64,000 bases of DNA from Mangrovimonas xylaniphaga. Its GTDB lineage: Bacteria > Bacteroidota > Bacteroidia > Flavobacteriales > Flavobacteriaceae. The translations under genes were made by a program, and so were the position numbers. The notes under the pieces are model-generated. The model had not been told where the DNA came from and made no database searches. It saw nothing but the letters and a program-made list of their open reading frames with translations. The stretch is from positions 806,001 through 870,000 of the forward strand of contig NZ_LBIP01000013.1 of the NCBI RefSeq assembly GCF_001280435.1. The letters are read 5' to 3'. This document shows positions 27,850-37,310 of the stretch, in pieces (within the stretch, counting starts at the first letter, position 1; every line of letters starts with the position of its first letter).

Positions 27850-27884
27850 TGGTCATCACAACAACTACAACAACACAACGACCA
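27850..27884 (+). promoter_or_regulatory. CAA-rich leader of pnp
   Basis: TGGTC and GACCA bracket a 25-nt segment made almost only of A and C (CAACAACTACAACAACACAAC). The A/C segment should be unstructured in RNA. It ends 24 bp before the pnp ATG. It may be a translation-enhancing or regulator-binding leader; this is inference only. Confidence 0.35.
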
Positions 27885-27908
27885 TTGTTTAATTAGAATA
27901 AAATATTT

Positions 27909-30164
27909 ATGATTCCACAAGTTTTCAGAGAGGTCATCGACCTTGGAGATGGCAGAGAAATCTCTATCGAAACCGGAAAATTGGCAAAACAAGCCCATGG
28001 TTCGGTCGTTGTTCAATCAGGAAAATGCATGCTTTTATGTACTGTTGTTTCCAATTATCAACAAAGTGATGTCGACTTTTTACCATTAACAGTAGATTAC
28101 CGCGAAAAATTCGCAGCCGCAGGGCGTTACCCAGGTGGTTTCTTCAAAAGAGAAGCAAGACCTAGTGACGGAGAAGTACTGACTATGCGTTTGGTAGACC
28201 GTGTATTGCGTCCACTTTTCCCAAAAGATTACCATGCCGAAACTCAAGTAATGATTCAGTTAATGTCTCATGACGAAGAGGTAATGCCAGATGCTATGGC
28301 AGGTTTGGCCGCTTCGGCCGCAATTCAATTGTCAGACATTCCATTTGAAACACCTATTTCTGAAGTACGTGTAGGACGTGTTGACGGAGAATTGATCATC
28401 AACCCTAGCTTAGCGCAATTGGAAGCTTCAGATATCGATATGGTGATTGGTGCTTCTGCTGATTCCGTAATGATGGTTGAAGGTGAAATGAGTGAAATTT
28501 CTGAAGAAGAAATGGTTGAAGCAATCGAGTTTGCTCATGCTGCTATCAAAGTTCAGTGTGAAGCACAAATAAAATTAGCTGAAGCTTTTGGTAAAAAAGA
28601 AACTCGTGAATATGATCCAGAAAGAGAAGATGAAGAATTAGCTAAGAAAATTCACGACATGGCTTACGACAAAGTATATGCCGTAGCCAAAGCAGGTTCT
28701 TCAAAACACGAAAGAGGAGCTGCATTTGCCGAAATCAAAGAAGAAATTTTGGCAACCTTCACAGAAGAAGAATTAGAAGATATAGGTGGATTAGTTTCCA
28801 AATATTACAGCAAAGCTGAAAAAGCTGCCGTAAGAGACTTGACCTTAAACGAAGGATTGCGTTTGGATGGCCGTAAAACTACAGACATCCGTCCTATTTG
28901 GTGTGAAGTAGATTATTTACCATCTACTCACGGATCCTCAATCTTTACTCGTGGGGAAACTCAAGCCTTAGCAACTGTTACTTTGGGAACTTCAAGAGAA
29001 GCAAACATGATTGACATGCCGTCTTTTGAAGGGGAAGAGCGTTTCTATTTACACTATAACTTCCCACCTTTCTCAACTGGTGAGGCTCGTCCAATTAGAG
29101 GAACGTCTCGTCGTGAGGTAGGACACGGAAACTTGGCGCAACGTGCACTTAAGCGTATGGTACCAGCAGACTGTCCTTATACGGTTCGTGTTGTTTCTGA
29201 AGTATTGGAAAGTAACGGATCATCATCTATGGCAACAGTATGTGCAGGAACCATGGCATTAATGGATGCTGGTGTGCAATTGATCAAACCTGTTTCAGGT
29301 ATAGCCATGGGATTGATTTCTGATGCTGAAACTGGAAACTACGCTGTATTATCAGATATTTTAGGTGATGAAGATCACTTAGGAGATATGGACTTTAAGG
29401 TAACCGGTACTGCCGACGGTATTACTGCTTGCCAAATGGACATTAAAGTAAAAGGATTGTCTTACGAGATTTTGGTGAAAGCCTTAAAACAAGCTCGTGA
29501 TGGACGTTTACATATCCTTGGAAAACTAACAGATACTATCGAAACTCCAAATGCAGATGTGAAACCTCATGCTCCTAAAATGGTGACAAGAGTGATTCCA
29601 AACGAATTTATTGGAGCCTTGATTGGTCCTGGAGGAAAAGTAATCCAAGAACTTCAAAAAGAAACCAAAACAACGATTGTTATCAATGAAGATCCTGTTA
29701 CCGAAGAAGGTATTGTGGAAATCCTTGGAACAGATCAAGAAGGTATCGACAAGGTATTGGCTAAAATTGATTCCTTATTGTTCAAACCTCAGGTTGGAAG
29801 CGTTTACGAAGTAAAAGTAATCAAGATGTTGGATTTTGGTGCCGTGGTAGAATATATGGAAGCTCCAGGAAACGAAGTTTTGTTACACGTAAGCGAATTG
29901 GCTTGGGAACGTACTGAAAACGTAAGCGACGTTGTGAAAATGGGAGATGTTTTTGATGTGAAATACTTCGGTATCGATCCTAGAACCAAAAAGGAAAAAG
30001 TATCTCGCAAAGCAATCTTACCAAAACCAGAAGGTTTCAAGGAAAGACCTCCAAGAGACAATAACAGAGACAACAAAGGATCTCGAGACAACCGCGGACG
30101 CGATAACCGTAATCGTGACAACCGTAGTGACGACAGAAGACCTAGAGAAGACAAGAAAGAGTAA
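27909..30164 (+). CDS. pnp: Polyribonucleotide nucleotidyltransferase (PNPase)
   Basis: 751 residues with the complete architecture: first RNase PH domain, helical linker, second RNase PH domain, KH domain ([20 protein letters not shown], about 560-580) and S1 domain ([21 protein letters not shown]). Motifs near the active site include [18 protein letters not shown] and, in the second core, [18 protein letters not shown]. The last ~40 residues are an Arg/Asp/Asn-rich tail of RDN-like units, probably disordered and RNA-binding. It degrades RNA 3' to 5' by phosphorolysis. Monocistronic after the rpsO terminator. Confidence 0.97.
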   Translation: MIPQVFREVIDLGDGREISIETGKLAKQAHGSVVVQSGKCMLLCTVVSNYQQSDVDFLPLTVDYREKFAAAGRYPGGFFKREARPSDGEVLTMRLVDRVLRPLFPKDYHAETQVMIQLMSHDEEVMPDAMAGLAASAAIQLSDIPFETPISEVRVGRVDGELIINPSLAQLEASDIDMVIGASADSVMMVEGEMSEISEEEMVEAIEFAHAAIKVQCEAQIKLAEAFGKKETREYDPEREDEELAKKIHDMAYDKVYAVAKAGSSKHERGAAFAEIKEEILATFTEEELEDIGGLVSKYYSKAEKAAVRDLTLNEGLRLDGRKTTDIRPIWCEVDYLPSTHGSSIFTRGETQALATVTLGTSREANMIDMPSFEGEERFYLHYNFPPFSTGEARPIRGTSRREVGHGNLAQRALKRMVPADCPYTVRVVSEVLESNGSSSMATVCAGTMALMDAGVQLIKPVSGIAMGLISDAETGNYAVLSDILGDEDHLGDMDFKVTGTADGITACQMDIKVKGLSYEILVKALKQARDGRLHILGKLTDTIETPNADVKPHAPKMVTRVIPNEFIGALIGPGGKVIQELQKETKTTIVINEDPVTEEGIVEILGTDQEGIDKVLAKIDSLLFKPQVGSVYEVKVIKMLDFGAVVEYMEAPGNEVLLHVSELAWERTENVSDVVKMGDVFDVKYFGIDPRTKKEKVSRKAILPKPEGFKERPPRDNNRDNKGSRDNRGRDNRNRDNRSDDRRPREDKKE

Positions 30165-30187
30165 CAATTCCCTTTCTTAGTGCATAT

Positions 30188-30223
30188 AAAACCTCAAGTA
30201 AAATTATTTACTTGAGGTTTTTT
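30188..30223 (+). terminator. Terminator of pnp
   Basis: A long near-perfect stem AAAACCTCAAGTAAA / TTTACTTGAGGTTTT followed by further T residues. Confidence 0.88.
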
Positions 30224-30357
30224 CTTTATTAACATTTGCTTTCCTACGGTTTTAAAACTTTTATCTTAAAATAAACCCAAAAAACATCTAAACCACATCC
30301 ATCTCCGTACATATAGCATCTAAAAACCTATGTATTAATTAAATGATAGAATGACAG

Positions 30358-31731
30358 ATGGAGACAATTAAACTTACTCTTAACAAATTAAAGACCAACA
30401 GCGAAAACCCCAATAATAAGCTAACCTTAATAAGCACCTTTATACTCATCCTAATAGGATTGTATTTCTTTTCAGTATTCCACAACGATTTTGAACAATT
30501 TAATGAAATGGGCAGACAGAGCATTGTAGGCGCAACCTTCCTTACGATTGCCACTGTATTGTTCTTCTTTAAAATTTTCTATTTCCTTTTTATTGCCTAC
30601 AAGTATTTTAAGTACAAACCCGTTGCTTCTGTGAGTGATGAAGAATTGCCTACCTGTACCGTAATTGTACCTGCCTATAATGAAAGTAAACATGTTTGGG
30701 ATACCCTAATAAGTTTGGCTGAAAGCGACTATCCTGAGGACAAATTACAGATTTTGGCCGTAGATGATGGAAGTTTGGATGACACTTGGGACTGGATGGT
30801 CGATGCTAAAAAGAGATTGGGAGATCGTTTGGACATTTACAAACAACCTAAAAACCAAGGAAAACGTCATGCATTGTACCGTGGTTTCAATATAGGAACT
30901 GGTGACATTTTTGTAACGGTAGACAGTGATTCTGTAGTAGAACCAGATACCCTTAGAAACTTAGTGAGTCCTTTTGTAAACAATGAAGATTGTGGGGCCG
31001 TTGCAGGAAACATACGTGTATTGAACAACGAAAAGGAAATGCTTCCAAAAATGTTGGACGTAAGCTTCGTGATGAGTTTTGAATTTGTGCGATCTGCCGA
31101 AAGTGCTCTAAACTCCGTACTCTGTACTCCAGGAGCTTTGGCCGCCTATAGAAAAACGGCCGTTCACGAATGCCTACCAGAATGGATCAACCAAACCTTT
31201 ATGGGACAACCTTCAGATATTGGTGAAGACCGTGCCATGACCAATATGATTTTAAAACAGGGAAAACATGTATTGTTCCAAAGAAATGCTGTCGCTTACA
31301 CCAACGTACCAGAGCAATATAAAGGTCTTTACAAAATGTTTATCAGATGGGGACGTAGCAACGTTAGGGAGAACATTGCAATGGCGAAATATGTATTCAC
31401 CAACTTTAGAGAAGGCAACAAATTTGGAAGTCGATTGTTATTTTTAAGTCAATCCACAAGAATCTTAATGAGCTTTCCTTTTGTACTGTTCATGTTATTA
31501 TTCGTTTTGACCCATCCCCTACTATTTTTAGGATCTACTCTATTGAGTATTTTAATCACCTCTACCTTTTCAGTCCTATTCTATTCATCCAAATACGAAA
31601 CAAAAGAAGCCATTTGGGCCTATACCTATAGTATCTTTTACACCTTTGGATTATTCTGGATTACGCCTTACGCACTGGCAACAGCAAGTAGAAGAGGCTG
31701 GCTGACTAGAGGATTGGCCGAGAAACGATAG
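30358..31731 (+). CDS. Orphan membrane glycosyltransferase, family 2 (hyaluronan/chitin-synthase-like)
   Basis: 457 residues. Two N-terminal helices (about 24-42 and 60-82) and three or four at the C-terminus (about 365-435) flank a GT2 catalytic domain. The processive-synthase motifs are in order: VIVPAYNESKHVW, VDDGSLDD, VTVDSDSVVEP (DxD), GEDRAMTN (catalytic GEDR), and IRWGRSN (position of QxxRW). This arrangement matches HasA/NodC-like synthases, which polymerise and may export beta-linked sugars across the inner membrane. No accessory or co-polymer gene is adjacent; it is monocistronic between two terminators. The acceptor and donor sugars are unknown. Confidence 0.85.
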   Translation: METIKLTLNKLKTNSENPNNKLTLISTFILILIGLYFFSVFHNDFEQFNEMGRQSIVGATFLTIATVLFFFKIFYFLFIAYKYFKYKPVASVSDEELPTCTVIVPAYNESKHVWDTLISLAESDYPEDKLQILAVDDGSLDDTWDWMVDAKKRLGDRLDIYKQPKNQGKRHALYRGFNIGTGDIFVTVDSDSVVEPDTLRNLVSPFVNNEDCGAVAGNIRVLNNEKEMLPKMLDVSFVMSFEFVRSAESALNSVLCTPGALAAYRKTAVHECLPEWINQTFMGQPSDIGEDRAMTNMILKQGKHVLFQRNAVAYTNVPEQYKGLYKMFIRWGRSNVRENIAMAKYVFTNFREGNKFGSRLLFLSQSTRILMSFPFVLFMLLFVLTHPLLFLGSTLLSILITSTFSVLFYSSKYETKEAIWAYTYSIFYTFGLFWITPYALATASRRGWLTRGLAEKR

Positions 31732-31788
31732 CAAATATTAGTATTAGGCAACTTTCAAAAAAATGAAAAAGAAAAATGCCATATACTG

Positions 31789-31822
31789 AAAAGCCCCGCA
31801 AAATAATGCGGGGCTTTTCCTT
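31789..31822 (+). terminator. Terminator of the orphan GT2 gene
   Basis: AAAAGCCCCGCA, a 6-nt loop, TGCGGGGCTTTT, then TCCTTTT. A GC-rich 8-bp core makes it strong. The rest of the 326-bp gap to proC holds a candidate promoter at 32013-32039 and no other feature I can support. Confidence 0.9.
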
Positions 31823-32012
31823 TTAAACAGGTCCACCAAACTGCCAAATTCAGACAGTATGTCATAAAACTGAAATAATTTCACCTTGGCCAAATTGGAA
31901 ATTTTCTAACAATTTCCTTCAAACCTTCACAATACTTCAAACATATACGCCATCATTATCATATTCGTGATTTTTTAAATCCATTATTTTTTTTGGCACT
32001 TCCGCATGGTCC

Positions 32013-32039
32013 TTGTGGCTATTTAGCCAAATAATATTG
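32013..32039 (+). promoter_or_regulatory. Candidate proCBA promoter with a 14-bp palindrome in its spacer
   Basis: TTG (32013-32015), a 16-nt spacer and TAATATTG (32032-32039, one mismatch to TAnnTTTG). Within the spacer is the dyad TGGCTA-TT-TAGCCA (32016-32029), placed as an operator would be. It sits 20 bp before the proC ATG. No regulator gene is adjacent. Confidence 0.4.
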
Positions 32040-32058
32040 ATAATCAATAACAAAACAA

Positions 32059-32865
32059 ATGAAAGTATTAGTAATTGGAGCAGGAAACATGGGTTTAACT
32101 TATTCCGAAGGAATGGCGACCTCGCCTTTATTGGGAAAATACAAGCTTAACATCTATGACACTGACCCAAAAAAAATTACAACATTACAGAAAGACCCAA
32201 AATTCAAGGTGTATGACAATCTGGAAGATTGCCTACCCAATGCAGACCTGGTTTTTATAGCCGTAAAGCCATATCACAGTGAAGCGCTTTTTGAGCAAAT
32301 GAAACCAATGATCAATGACAGCCAAATATTTGTATCCCTAATGGCTGGTGTTACCATTGATTTTATAAAAGAACATCTAGGGATCTCAAAAGTGGTGAGG
32401 ACCATGCCAAACCTTCCTGCAAAAGTAGGCAAAGGCGTTACCTCCTACACCGAATCTGAAGCAGTTTCAAAAGTAGAATTGATACTTGTAAGAAACCTTT
32501 TGGACACCACGGGAACATCCGTTCACGTAGATTCTGAAAAATATATAGATGCCTCAACCGGTATCTCGGGTAGTGGACCTGCATACGTATTTTATTTTAT
32601 GCAATCCATGCTTGAGGCTGCTCAAAAAATGGGCTTTTCAGATTACGATTCCAAAGTTTTGGTGAGCAACACCTTTGAGGGTGCCATCGAACTTTTCAAT
32701 CAGTCTAATTTGTCCCCTGAAGGATGGATTGACCGGGTAGCTTCAAAAGGAGGCACTACCCAAGCAGCTATTGATTCTATGGAAGACAACAATGTAAAAC
32801 AATTGATACAAGATGCCGCCTATGCAGCATTTAATCGTGCAATTGAATTAGGAAAGGAGCATTAA
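32059..32865 (+). CDS. proC: Pyrroline-5-carboxylate reductase
   Basis: 268 residues, complete. N-terminal Rossmann motif VIGAGNMGLTYSEGM and the family signature region GISGSGPAYVFYFMQ, then SKGGTTQAAIDSM. NADPH-dependent reduction of 1-pyrroline-5-carboxylate to proline, the last biosynthetic step. First of three genes: proB starts 1 bp after its stop. Confidence 0.95.
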   Translation: MKVLVIGAGNMGLTYSEGMATSPLLGKYKLNIYDTDPKKITTLQKDPKFKVYDNLEDCLPNADLVFIAVKPYHSEALFEQMKPMINDSQIFVSLMAGVTIDFIKEHLGISKVVRTMPNLPAKVGKGVTSYTESEAVSKVELILVRNLLDTTGTSVHVDSEKYIDASTGISGSGPAYVFYFMQSMLEAAQKMGFSDYDSKVLVSNTFEGAIELFNQSNLSPEGWIDRVASKGGTTQAAIDSMEDNNVKQLIQDAAYAAFNRAIELGKEH

Positions 32866-32866
32866 G

Positions 32867-33640
32867 ATGGAAGATATAAAAAGAGTCGTTGTAAAAGTAG
32901 GAACCAATGTTCTCACCAACAAAGACAATAGAATTCTAGGCCCAATTTTAAGAGAATTGGTTCGCCAAATTTCGGTATTATATGAACGTGACATCATGGT
33001 TATATTGGTATCATCAGGATCTGCCATTGCAGGAAAAGAGGTTTTAGGAGATACCAAAATCTCAGAACCCTCTATCAGGCGCCAAGTTTATTCCTCCGTT
33101 GGGCAACCACGAATGATGCGTCATTACTATAATTTATTTAATGATTACGGAATGCGTTGTGCCCAAGTTTTAGCAACCAAAAGAGATTTTGATCCAGGAA
33201 AACACAGAGAGAATATGATCAACTGCTATGAAGGGTTACTCTCCGAAGGTGTGATTCCTATCGCCAATGAAGATGATGCTGTATCCTTGACCATGTCCAT
33301 GTTTACAGACAATGATGAATTGGCAAGCTTGGTGGCCGAACTTTTGGATGCTGATAGACTGATTATTCTTTCGGACACCGATGGATTGTATACAGGGCAT
33401 CCTGATGATGAAAACTCTAAAAAATTAAATGAGGTTACTGTAGACCAAGACGTCGAAAAATACGTCAAGGCCTCCAATAAAAAAGAAGGTGAAGGCCGAG
33501 GAGGCATGGCTTCAAAATTGCGAATTGCCAAGGGCACTGCCAAGAAAGACATTCCCACATACATTGCCAATGGTAAACGTGAAAATGTGATAGTCGATAT
33601 TATAGACGACAAAGAAGTGGGAACAAAATTCATTCACTAA
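32867..33640 (+). CDS. proB: Glutamate 5-kinase (short form, no PUA domain)
   Basis: 257 residues: only the amino-acid-kinase domain is present; the C-terminal PUA domain found in the ~367-residue enterobacterial ProB is absent. Visible motifs are VVKVGTNVL at the N-terminus, VILVSSGSAIAGKEVLG, IPIANEDDAVS, LSDTDGLYTGHP and GRGGMASKLRIAK (ATP and glutamate binding). It phosphorylates glutamate to glutamyl-5-phosphate, the committed step of proline synthesis. Located between proC (1-bp gap) and proA (11-bp gap), so translation is probably coupled. Short ProB forms are known in other bacteria and are functional. Confidence 0.94.
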   Translation: MEDIKRVVVKVGTNVLTNKDNRILGPILRELVRQISVLYERDIMVILVSSGSAIAGKEVLGDTKISEPSIRRQVYSSVGQPRMMRHYYNLFNDYGMRCAQVLATKRDFDPGKHRENMINCYEGLLSEGVIPIANEDDAVSLTMSMFTDNDELASLVAELLDADRLIILSDTDGLYTGHPDDENSKKLNEVTVDQDVEKYVKASNKKEGEGRGGMASKLRIAKGTAKKDIPTYIANGKRENVIVDIIDDKEVGTKFIH

Positions 33641-33651
33641 AAACAAAACAC

Positions 33652-34851
33652 ATGAAACTTTTAAGTTCTGATATAAAAAACAAAGTTCTCGATTCCATGA
33701 TTACAATTATTGACAGGAAACGTGAACAAATTTTGGAAGCAAACAAGAAAGACCTTGATGCTTTCAACAAAGATGACCAAGCCCTTTATGATCGTCTGGT
33801 AGTGGAAAACCACAAAATAAACGGCATGATAAAAGCCATACAGGAGGTAAGAAACCAAGAAGATCCGGTTGGCAAAACCATATCTGATCTCACTTTGGAA
33901 AGTGGTTTAAAAATAACCAATAAAACGGCTCCCTTTGGAACCATTTTAATCATTTATGAATCCAGACCAGATGTTACCATTGAAGCCGCTGTTTTGGCCT
34001 TTAAAGCCAATAACAAGATCCTACTTAAAGGAGGAAAAGAAGCCCTTCACAGTAATATGGTATTGGAGCAATGTTGGCACGATGCCTTGGAGGAAAATGG
34101 TCTGAGCAAAGACTGGATCAAGTTACTGCACTTACAACGAGAGGAAACAAGAGAATTTCTGAAAAATCCAACAGAAAAATTAGACTTGATTGTTCCCAGA
34201 GGAGGTGAACGCCTCATCAAGTTTGTGAAGGATCACGCTAACTGTGCAGTTCTGGTAAGCGGCCGCGGGAATAACTTTTTGTATGTCGCAAAAGATGCCG
34301 ACTGGAACAAAACAGTTAAGGTGATAGTTAATGCCAAGACCAATAAAATTTCGGGGTGTAATGCCTTGGATAAAGTGCTTATCGACAAACACATTCCTGA
34401 CTACGAAAATAAATTGTCAGAACTCCAAAAAGTCCTTTCAAGCTTAAATGTAGATATCGTTGCTGACGAAAACATCGCAAAAGTAATTGACAGTTCATCC
34501 ATTGTACCAAGCGAAGAAACTTGGTATGAGGAGTTCTTGGCTTTAAAAATTTTATTAGCTGAAGTTGACAATGAAGAAGAAGCCATTGAAATGATCAACA
34601 AATATTCCGGCGGACATTCAGCTGCTATTTTAACTGAAAGCAATGAAAATGCTGCTAAGTTCATGGAACAAGTTGACAGCGCTGCGGTATACCATAATGC
34701 CTCTACCAGATTTACCGATGGAGGACAAATGGGCGTTGGTGCCGAATTGGCTATTAGTACAGATAAGCTACATCACAGAGGGCCATTAGGACTCAAACAA
34801 TTGGTAACAAACAAATACTATGTCTTTGGAGATGGACATATAAGAGAATAG
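33652..34851 (+). CDS. proA: Glutamate-5-semialdehyde dehydrogenase (gamma-glutamyl phosphate reductase)
   Basis: 399 residues, complete. Typical segments are FGTILIIYESRPDVTIEAA, the catalytic cysteine region TNKISGCNALDKVL, and the C-terminal STRFTDGGQMGVGAELAIST and HRGPLGL. It reduces gamma-glutamyl phosphate to glutamate semialdehyde with NADPH. Third gene in proC-proB-proA, which together give the complete path from glutamate to proline. Followed by a GC-rich hairpin. Confidence 0.96.
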   Translation: MKLLSSDIKNKVLDSMITIIDRKREQILEANKKDLDAFNKDDQALYDRLVVENHKINGMIKAIQEVRNQEDPVGKTISDLTLESGLKITNKTAPFGTILIIYESRPDVTIEAAVLAFKANNKILLKGGKEALHSNMVLEQCWHDALEENGLSKDWIKLLHLQREETREFLKNPTEKLDLIVPRGGERLIKFVKDHANCAVLVSGRGNNFLYVAKDADWNKTVKVIVNAKTNKISGCNALDKVLIDKHIPDYENKLSELQKVLSSLNVDIVADENIAKVIDSSSIVPSEETWYEEFLALKILLAEVDNEEEAIEMINKYSGGHSAAILTESNENAAKFMEQVDSAAVYHNASTRFTDGGQMGVGAELAISTDKLHHRGPLGLKQLVTNKYYVFGDGHIRE

Positions 34852-34878
34852 AACATAATCTTATTATTTCTCATGCCT

Positions 34879-34903
34879 AGCCCCAATGAAATATTGGGGC
34901 TTT
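34879..34903 (+). terminator. Terminator of proCBA
   Basis: AGCCCCAAT, a 5-nt loop, ATTGGGGCT, then only TT before GAATG. Strong stem, weak T-tract. Confidence 0.6.
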
Positions 34904-34993
34904 GAATGTCATTTATTTATAAATCAAATAATTACTAATGTTAAACCCTCTTCAAAATTTGCATTTCTAGTTTTTTTTATTACATTGTTAGTT

Positions 34994-35368
34994 ATGATTT
35001 ATACAGACAAAGACAAATATTCAGAATTTTTAAATGATTCGGTTGATTACCTAAAGCAACATGGTTTCGTCAACATTAAAGCCGACCTAGAGGGATATGA
35101 ATCCCCAAAGTCCTACACCAAAGTAGGAAGTGACATCGTGATAACTCCAGATATCGTTGCAGAAAAAGAAGGCCGGAAACATATATTTGATATTGGGCTA
35201 AAATCTTCCAAACCCAATTTGTTAAAGTCCAAATGGTTATTCTTGAACACACTAAGCAACCTTAAATCACACAGATTCAGATTAATCACCACAAGAGGAC
35301 ACTATAAATTTACCAACGAAATGTTGGACGCCATCAACCTTAACGATAAAAAGTTGATAAAAATTTAA
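34994..35368 (+). CDS. Conserved-looking hypothetical protein upstream of rpoD
   Basis: 124 residues from ATG at 34994 (MIYTDKDKYSEFLNDSVDYL). The frame is open further upstream to 34886, but that extension runs into the proA terminator and is AT-rich with no promoter, so the internal ATG is favoured. The protein is charged and soluble. Its central part (IVITPDIVAEKEGRKHIFDIGLKSS) has the beta-hairpin and acidic/lysine pattern seen in PD-(D/E)XK nuclease-like folds, but the match is loose and I do not claim it. It ends 79 bp before rpoD and may share regulation with it. Confidence 0.6.
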   Translation: MIYTDKDKYSEFLNDSVDYLKQHGFVNIKADLEGYESPKSYTKVGSDIVITPDIVAEKEGRKHIFDIGLKSSKPNLLKSKWLFLNTLSNLKSHRFRLITTRGHYKFTNEMLDAINLNDKKLIKI

Positions 35369-35447
35369 ATCCTTGTAACATTTTATCGGGAACTTACGTA
35401 TAACCACTTAGCAACTTTAAATTCACGCTTTAATTAGAGGATCTTAA

Positions 35448-36311
35448 ATGAGACAACTTAAAATTACCAAGCAGGTTACCAATAGAGAAACTGCTTCATT
35501 AGACAAGTATTTGCAGGAGATAGGAAAGGTAGATTTGATTACTGCCGATGAAGAAGTAGAATTGGCTCAGCGCATCAAAGCAGGTGACCAAGTAGCTTTG
35601 GAAAAATTAACAAAAGCCAATTTGCGTTTTGTGGTTTCCGTAGCCAAGCAATATCAAAACCAAGGGTTAACCTTGCCCGATTTGATCAACGAAGGTAATT
35701 TAGGATTAATAAAGGCAGCTCAAAGATTTGATGAAACCAGAGGTTTCAAATTTATCTCTTATGCTGTATGGTGGATTCGTCAATCCATTCTTCAGGCTTT
35801 GGCCGAACAATCAAGAATTGTTCGTTTGCCTTTGAACAAAATTGGTTCCATCAATAAAATCAACAAGACATTTGCATTTTTGGAGCAAAGTCACGAACGT
35901 CCACCAAGTGCAGAAGAAATTGCCAAGGAATTGGATATGACGATCAACGACGTTAAGGAATCTATGAAGAATTCTGGCCGTCACGTAAGTATGGATGCCC
36001 CTTTGGTTGAAGGAGAAGATTCTAACCTTTATGACGTATTGCGAAGTGGAGAATCTCCAAACCCAGATAAAGATTTACTACACGAATCTTTACGTACAGA
36101 AATTGAGCGCGCTTTGGAAACACTTACACCTCGTGAAGCAGATGTAATTCGTTTATACTTTGGATTGGGAGATCAGCACCCAATGACTTTGGAAGAAATC
36201 GGCGAAACTTTTGATTTAACGAGAGAGAGAGTCCGTCAAATAAAAGAAAAAGCAATTCGTAGGTTGAAACATACCTCACGAAGCAAAATATTGAAAACAT
36301 ATTTAGGTTAG
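35448..36311 (+). CDS. rpoD: Housekeeping RNA polymerase sigma-70 factor
   Basis: 287 residues, the short primary sigma typical of Bacteroidota, without region 1.1. Region 1.2 and 2 are seen in [37 protein letters not shown] and [17 protein letters not shown] (the -7/-10 recognising helix). Region 3 follows at [11 protein letters not shown], and region 4 ends with [24 protein letters not shown], a helix-turn-helix for the -33 box. It would direct transcription from TTTG/TAnnTTTG promoters such as those annotated in this window. Ends 75 bp before a strong terminator. Confidence 0.97.
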   Translation: MRQLKITKQVTNRETASLDKYLQEIGKVDLITADEEVELAQRIKAGDQVALEKLTKANLRFVVSVAKQYQNQGLTLPDLINEGNLGLIKAAQRFDETRGFKFISYAVWWIRQSILQALAEQSRIVRLPLNKIGSINKINKTFAFLEQSHERPPSAEEIAKELDMTINDVKESMKNSGRHVSMDAPLVEGEDSNLYDVLRSGESPNPDKDLLHESLRTEIERALETLTPREADVIRLYFGLGDQHPMTLEEIGETFDLTRERVRQIKEKAIRRLKHTSRSKILKTYLG

Positions 36312-36386
36312 TAATTAATGATAATTACGACTAAATTACGGTAACTAACAGTTACACATAACTGTTCGTTTTTTGATTGATGAAAG

Positions 36387-36420
36387 AACCCCCGGCTGAT
36401 TACCGGGGGTTTATTTTTTT
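36387..36420 (+). terminator. Terminator of rpoD
   Basis: AACCCCCGG, a 7-nt loop, CCGGGGGTT, then TATTTTTTT. A very strong GC stem. It overlaps a frame-open extension of rpe, which argues for the later rpe start. Confidence 0.95.
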
Positions 36421-36423
36421 GAC

Positions 36424-36431
36424 TACTTTTG
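36424..36431 (+). promoter_or_regulatory. -7 box for rpe
   Basis: TACTTTTG, an exact match, starts 3 bp after the rpoD terminator T-tract and 34 bp before the rpe ATG. No -33 match, since that region is the terminator. Confidence 0.5.
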
Positions 36432-36457
36432 CAAAAACTTTTATACACGTTAAAATC

Positions 36458-37120
36458 ATGAGTTCTAAATTAATAGCACCATCAGTTTTGGCCGCCGATT
36501 TCGCCAATTTGCAGAGAGATATTGAAATGGTGAATAGCAGTGATGCCGATTGGTTTCACATTGATATTATGGATGGTGTCTTTGTTCCAAATATTTCCTT
36601 TGGAATGCCAGTTTTGGAAGCCATTGCAAAACACGCAAAGAAGACAATCGATGTTCATTTAATGATTGTCGACCCAGATAGATACATAAAGACTTTCGCC
36701 GAATTGGGGGCAAATAACCTTACCGTGCATTACGAAGCCTGCACCCATTTACATAGAACACTCCAAGCCATTAAAGCAGAGGGAATGAAAGCGGGTGTGG
36801 CTTTAAATCCTCATACAAACATCAATGTTTTAGAAGATACTATTAATGATATTGATTTAGTATGTATTATGAGTGTAAACCCTGGATTTGGAGGACAGAG
36901 TTTTATTGAGAACACCTACTCAAAAGTTAAGCAATTAAAAGACTTGATTATTCGAAAAGGAGCCAATACAAAAATTGAAATTGACGGAGGTGTTACCAGT
37001 AAAAATGCCAAAGCATTGATTGACGCTGGAGCCGATGTTCTGGTGGCTGGTAGTTTTGTGTTTAGAAATGATGACCCCATATTTACAATCGCAAACTTAA
37101 AAGAAATAGCAAACGATTAA
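36458..37120 (+). CDS. rpe: Ribulose-phosphate 3-epimerase
   Basis: 220 residues from ATG at 36458 (MSSKLIAPSVLAADF). A frame-open extension to TTG at 36377 would lie across the rpoD terminator and is rejected. TIM-barrel motifs: WFHIDIMDGVFVPNISFG (metal and substrate site), VDVHLMI region (IDVHLMIVDPDRYI), MSVNPGFGGQSF, and IEIDGGVTSKNA with DVLVAGSFVFR (phosphate-binding). Interconverts ribulose 5-phosphate and xylulose 5-phosphate in the pentose phosphate pathway. Monocistronic. Confidence 0.96.
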   Translation: MSSKLIAPSVLAADFANLQRDIEMVNSSDADWFHIDIMDGVFVPNISFGMPVLEAIAKHAKKTIDVHLMIVDPDRYIKTFAELGANNLTVHYEACTHLHRTLQAIKAEGMKAGVALNPHTNINVLEDTINDIDLVCIMSVNPGFGGQSFIENTYSKVKQLKDLIIRKGANTKIEIDGGVTSKNAKALIDAGADVLVAGSFVFRNDDPIFTIANLKEIAND

Positions 37121-37310
37121 AATCAAACTAATATTATTAACGTTATAATCCAAAGCCTCTATTTTTTAAATAACTTCATTCTAGCCAAAGTTTTAGGAAG
37201 ATTTATGTAATTTACCAAAGAGATTACAATTTTTACCATTTTTAAAAATAAATAGTTACCTTTATTCCTGCTTTTTACAGATTTTTAATACACTAGCAAA
37301 CTAAAGCATA

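Noticed and set aside
36377-36457. Longer rpe N-terminus
   Set aside because: It spans the rpoD terminator and the rpe promoter box.
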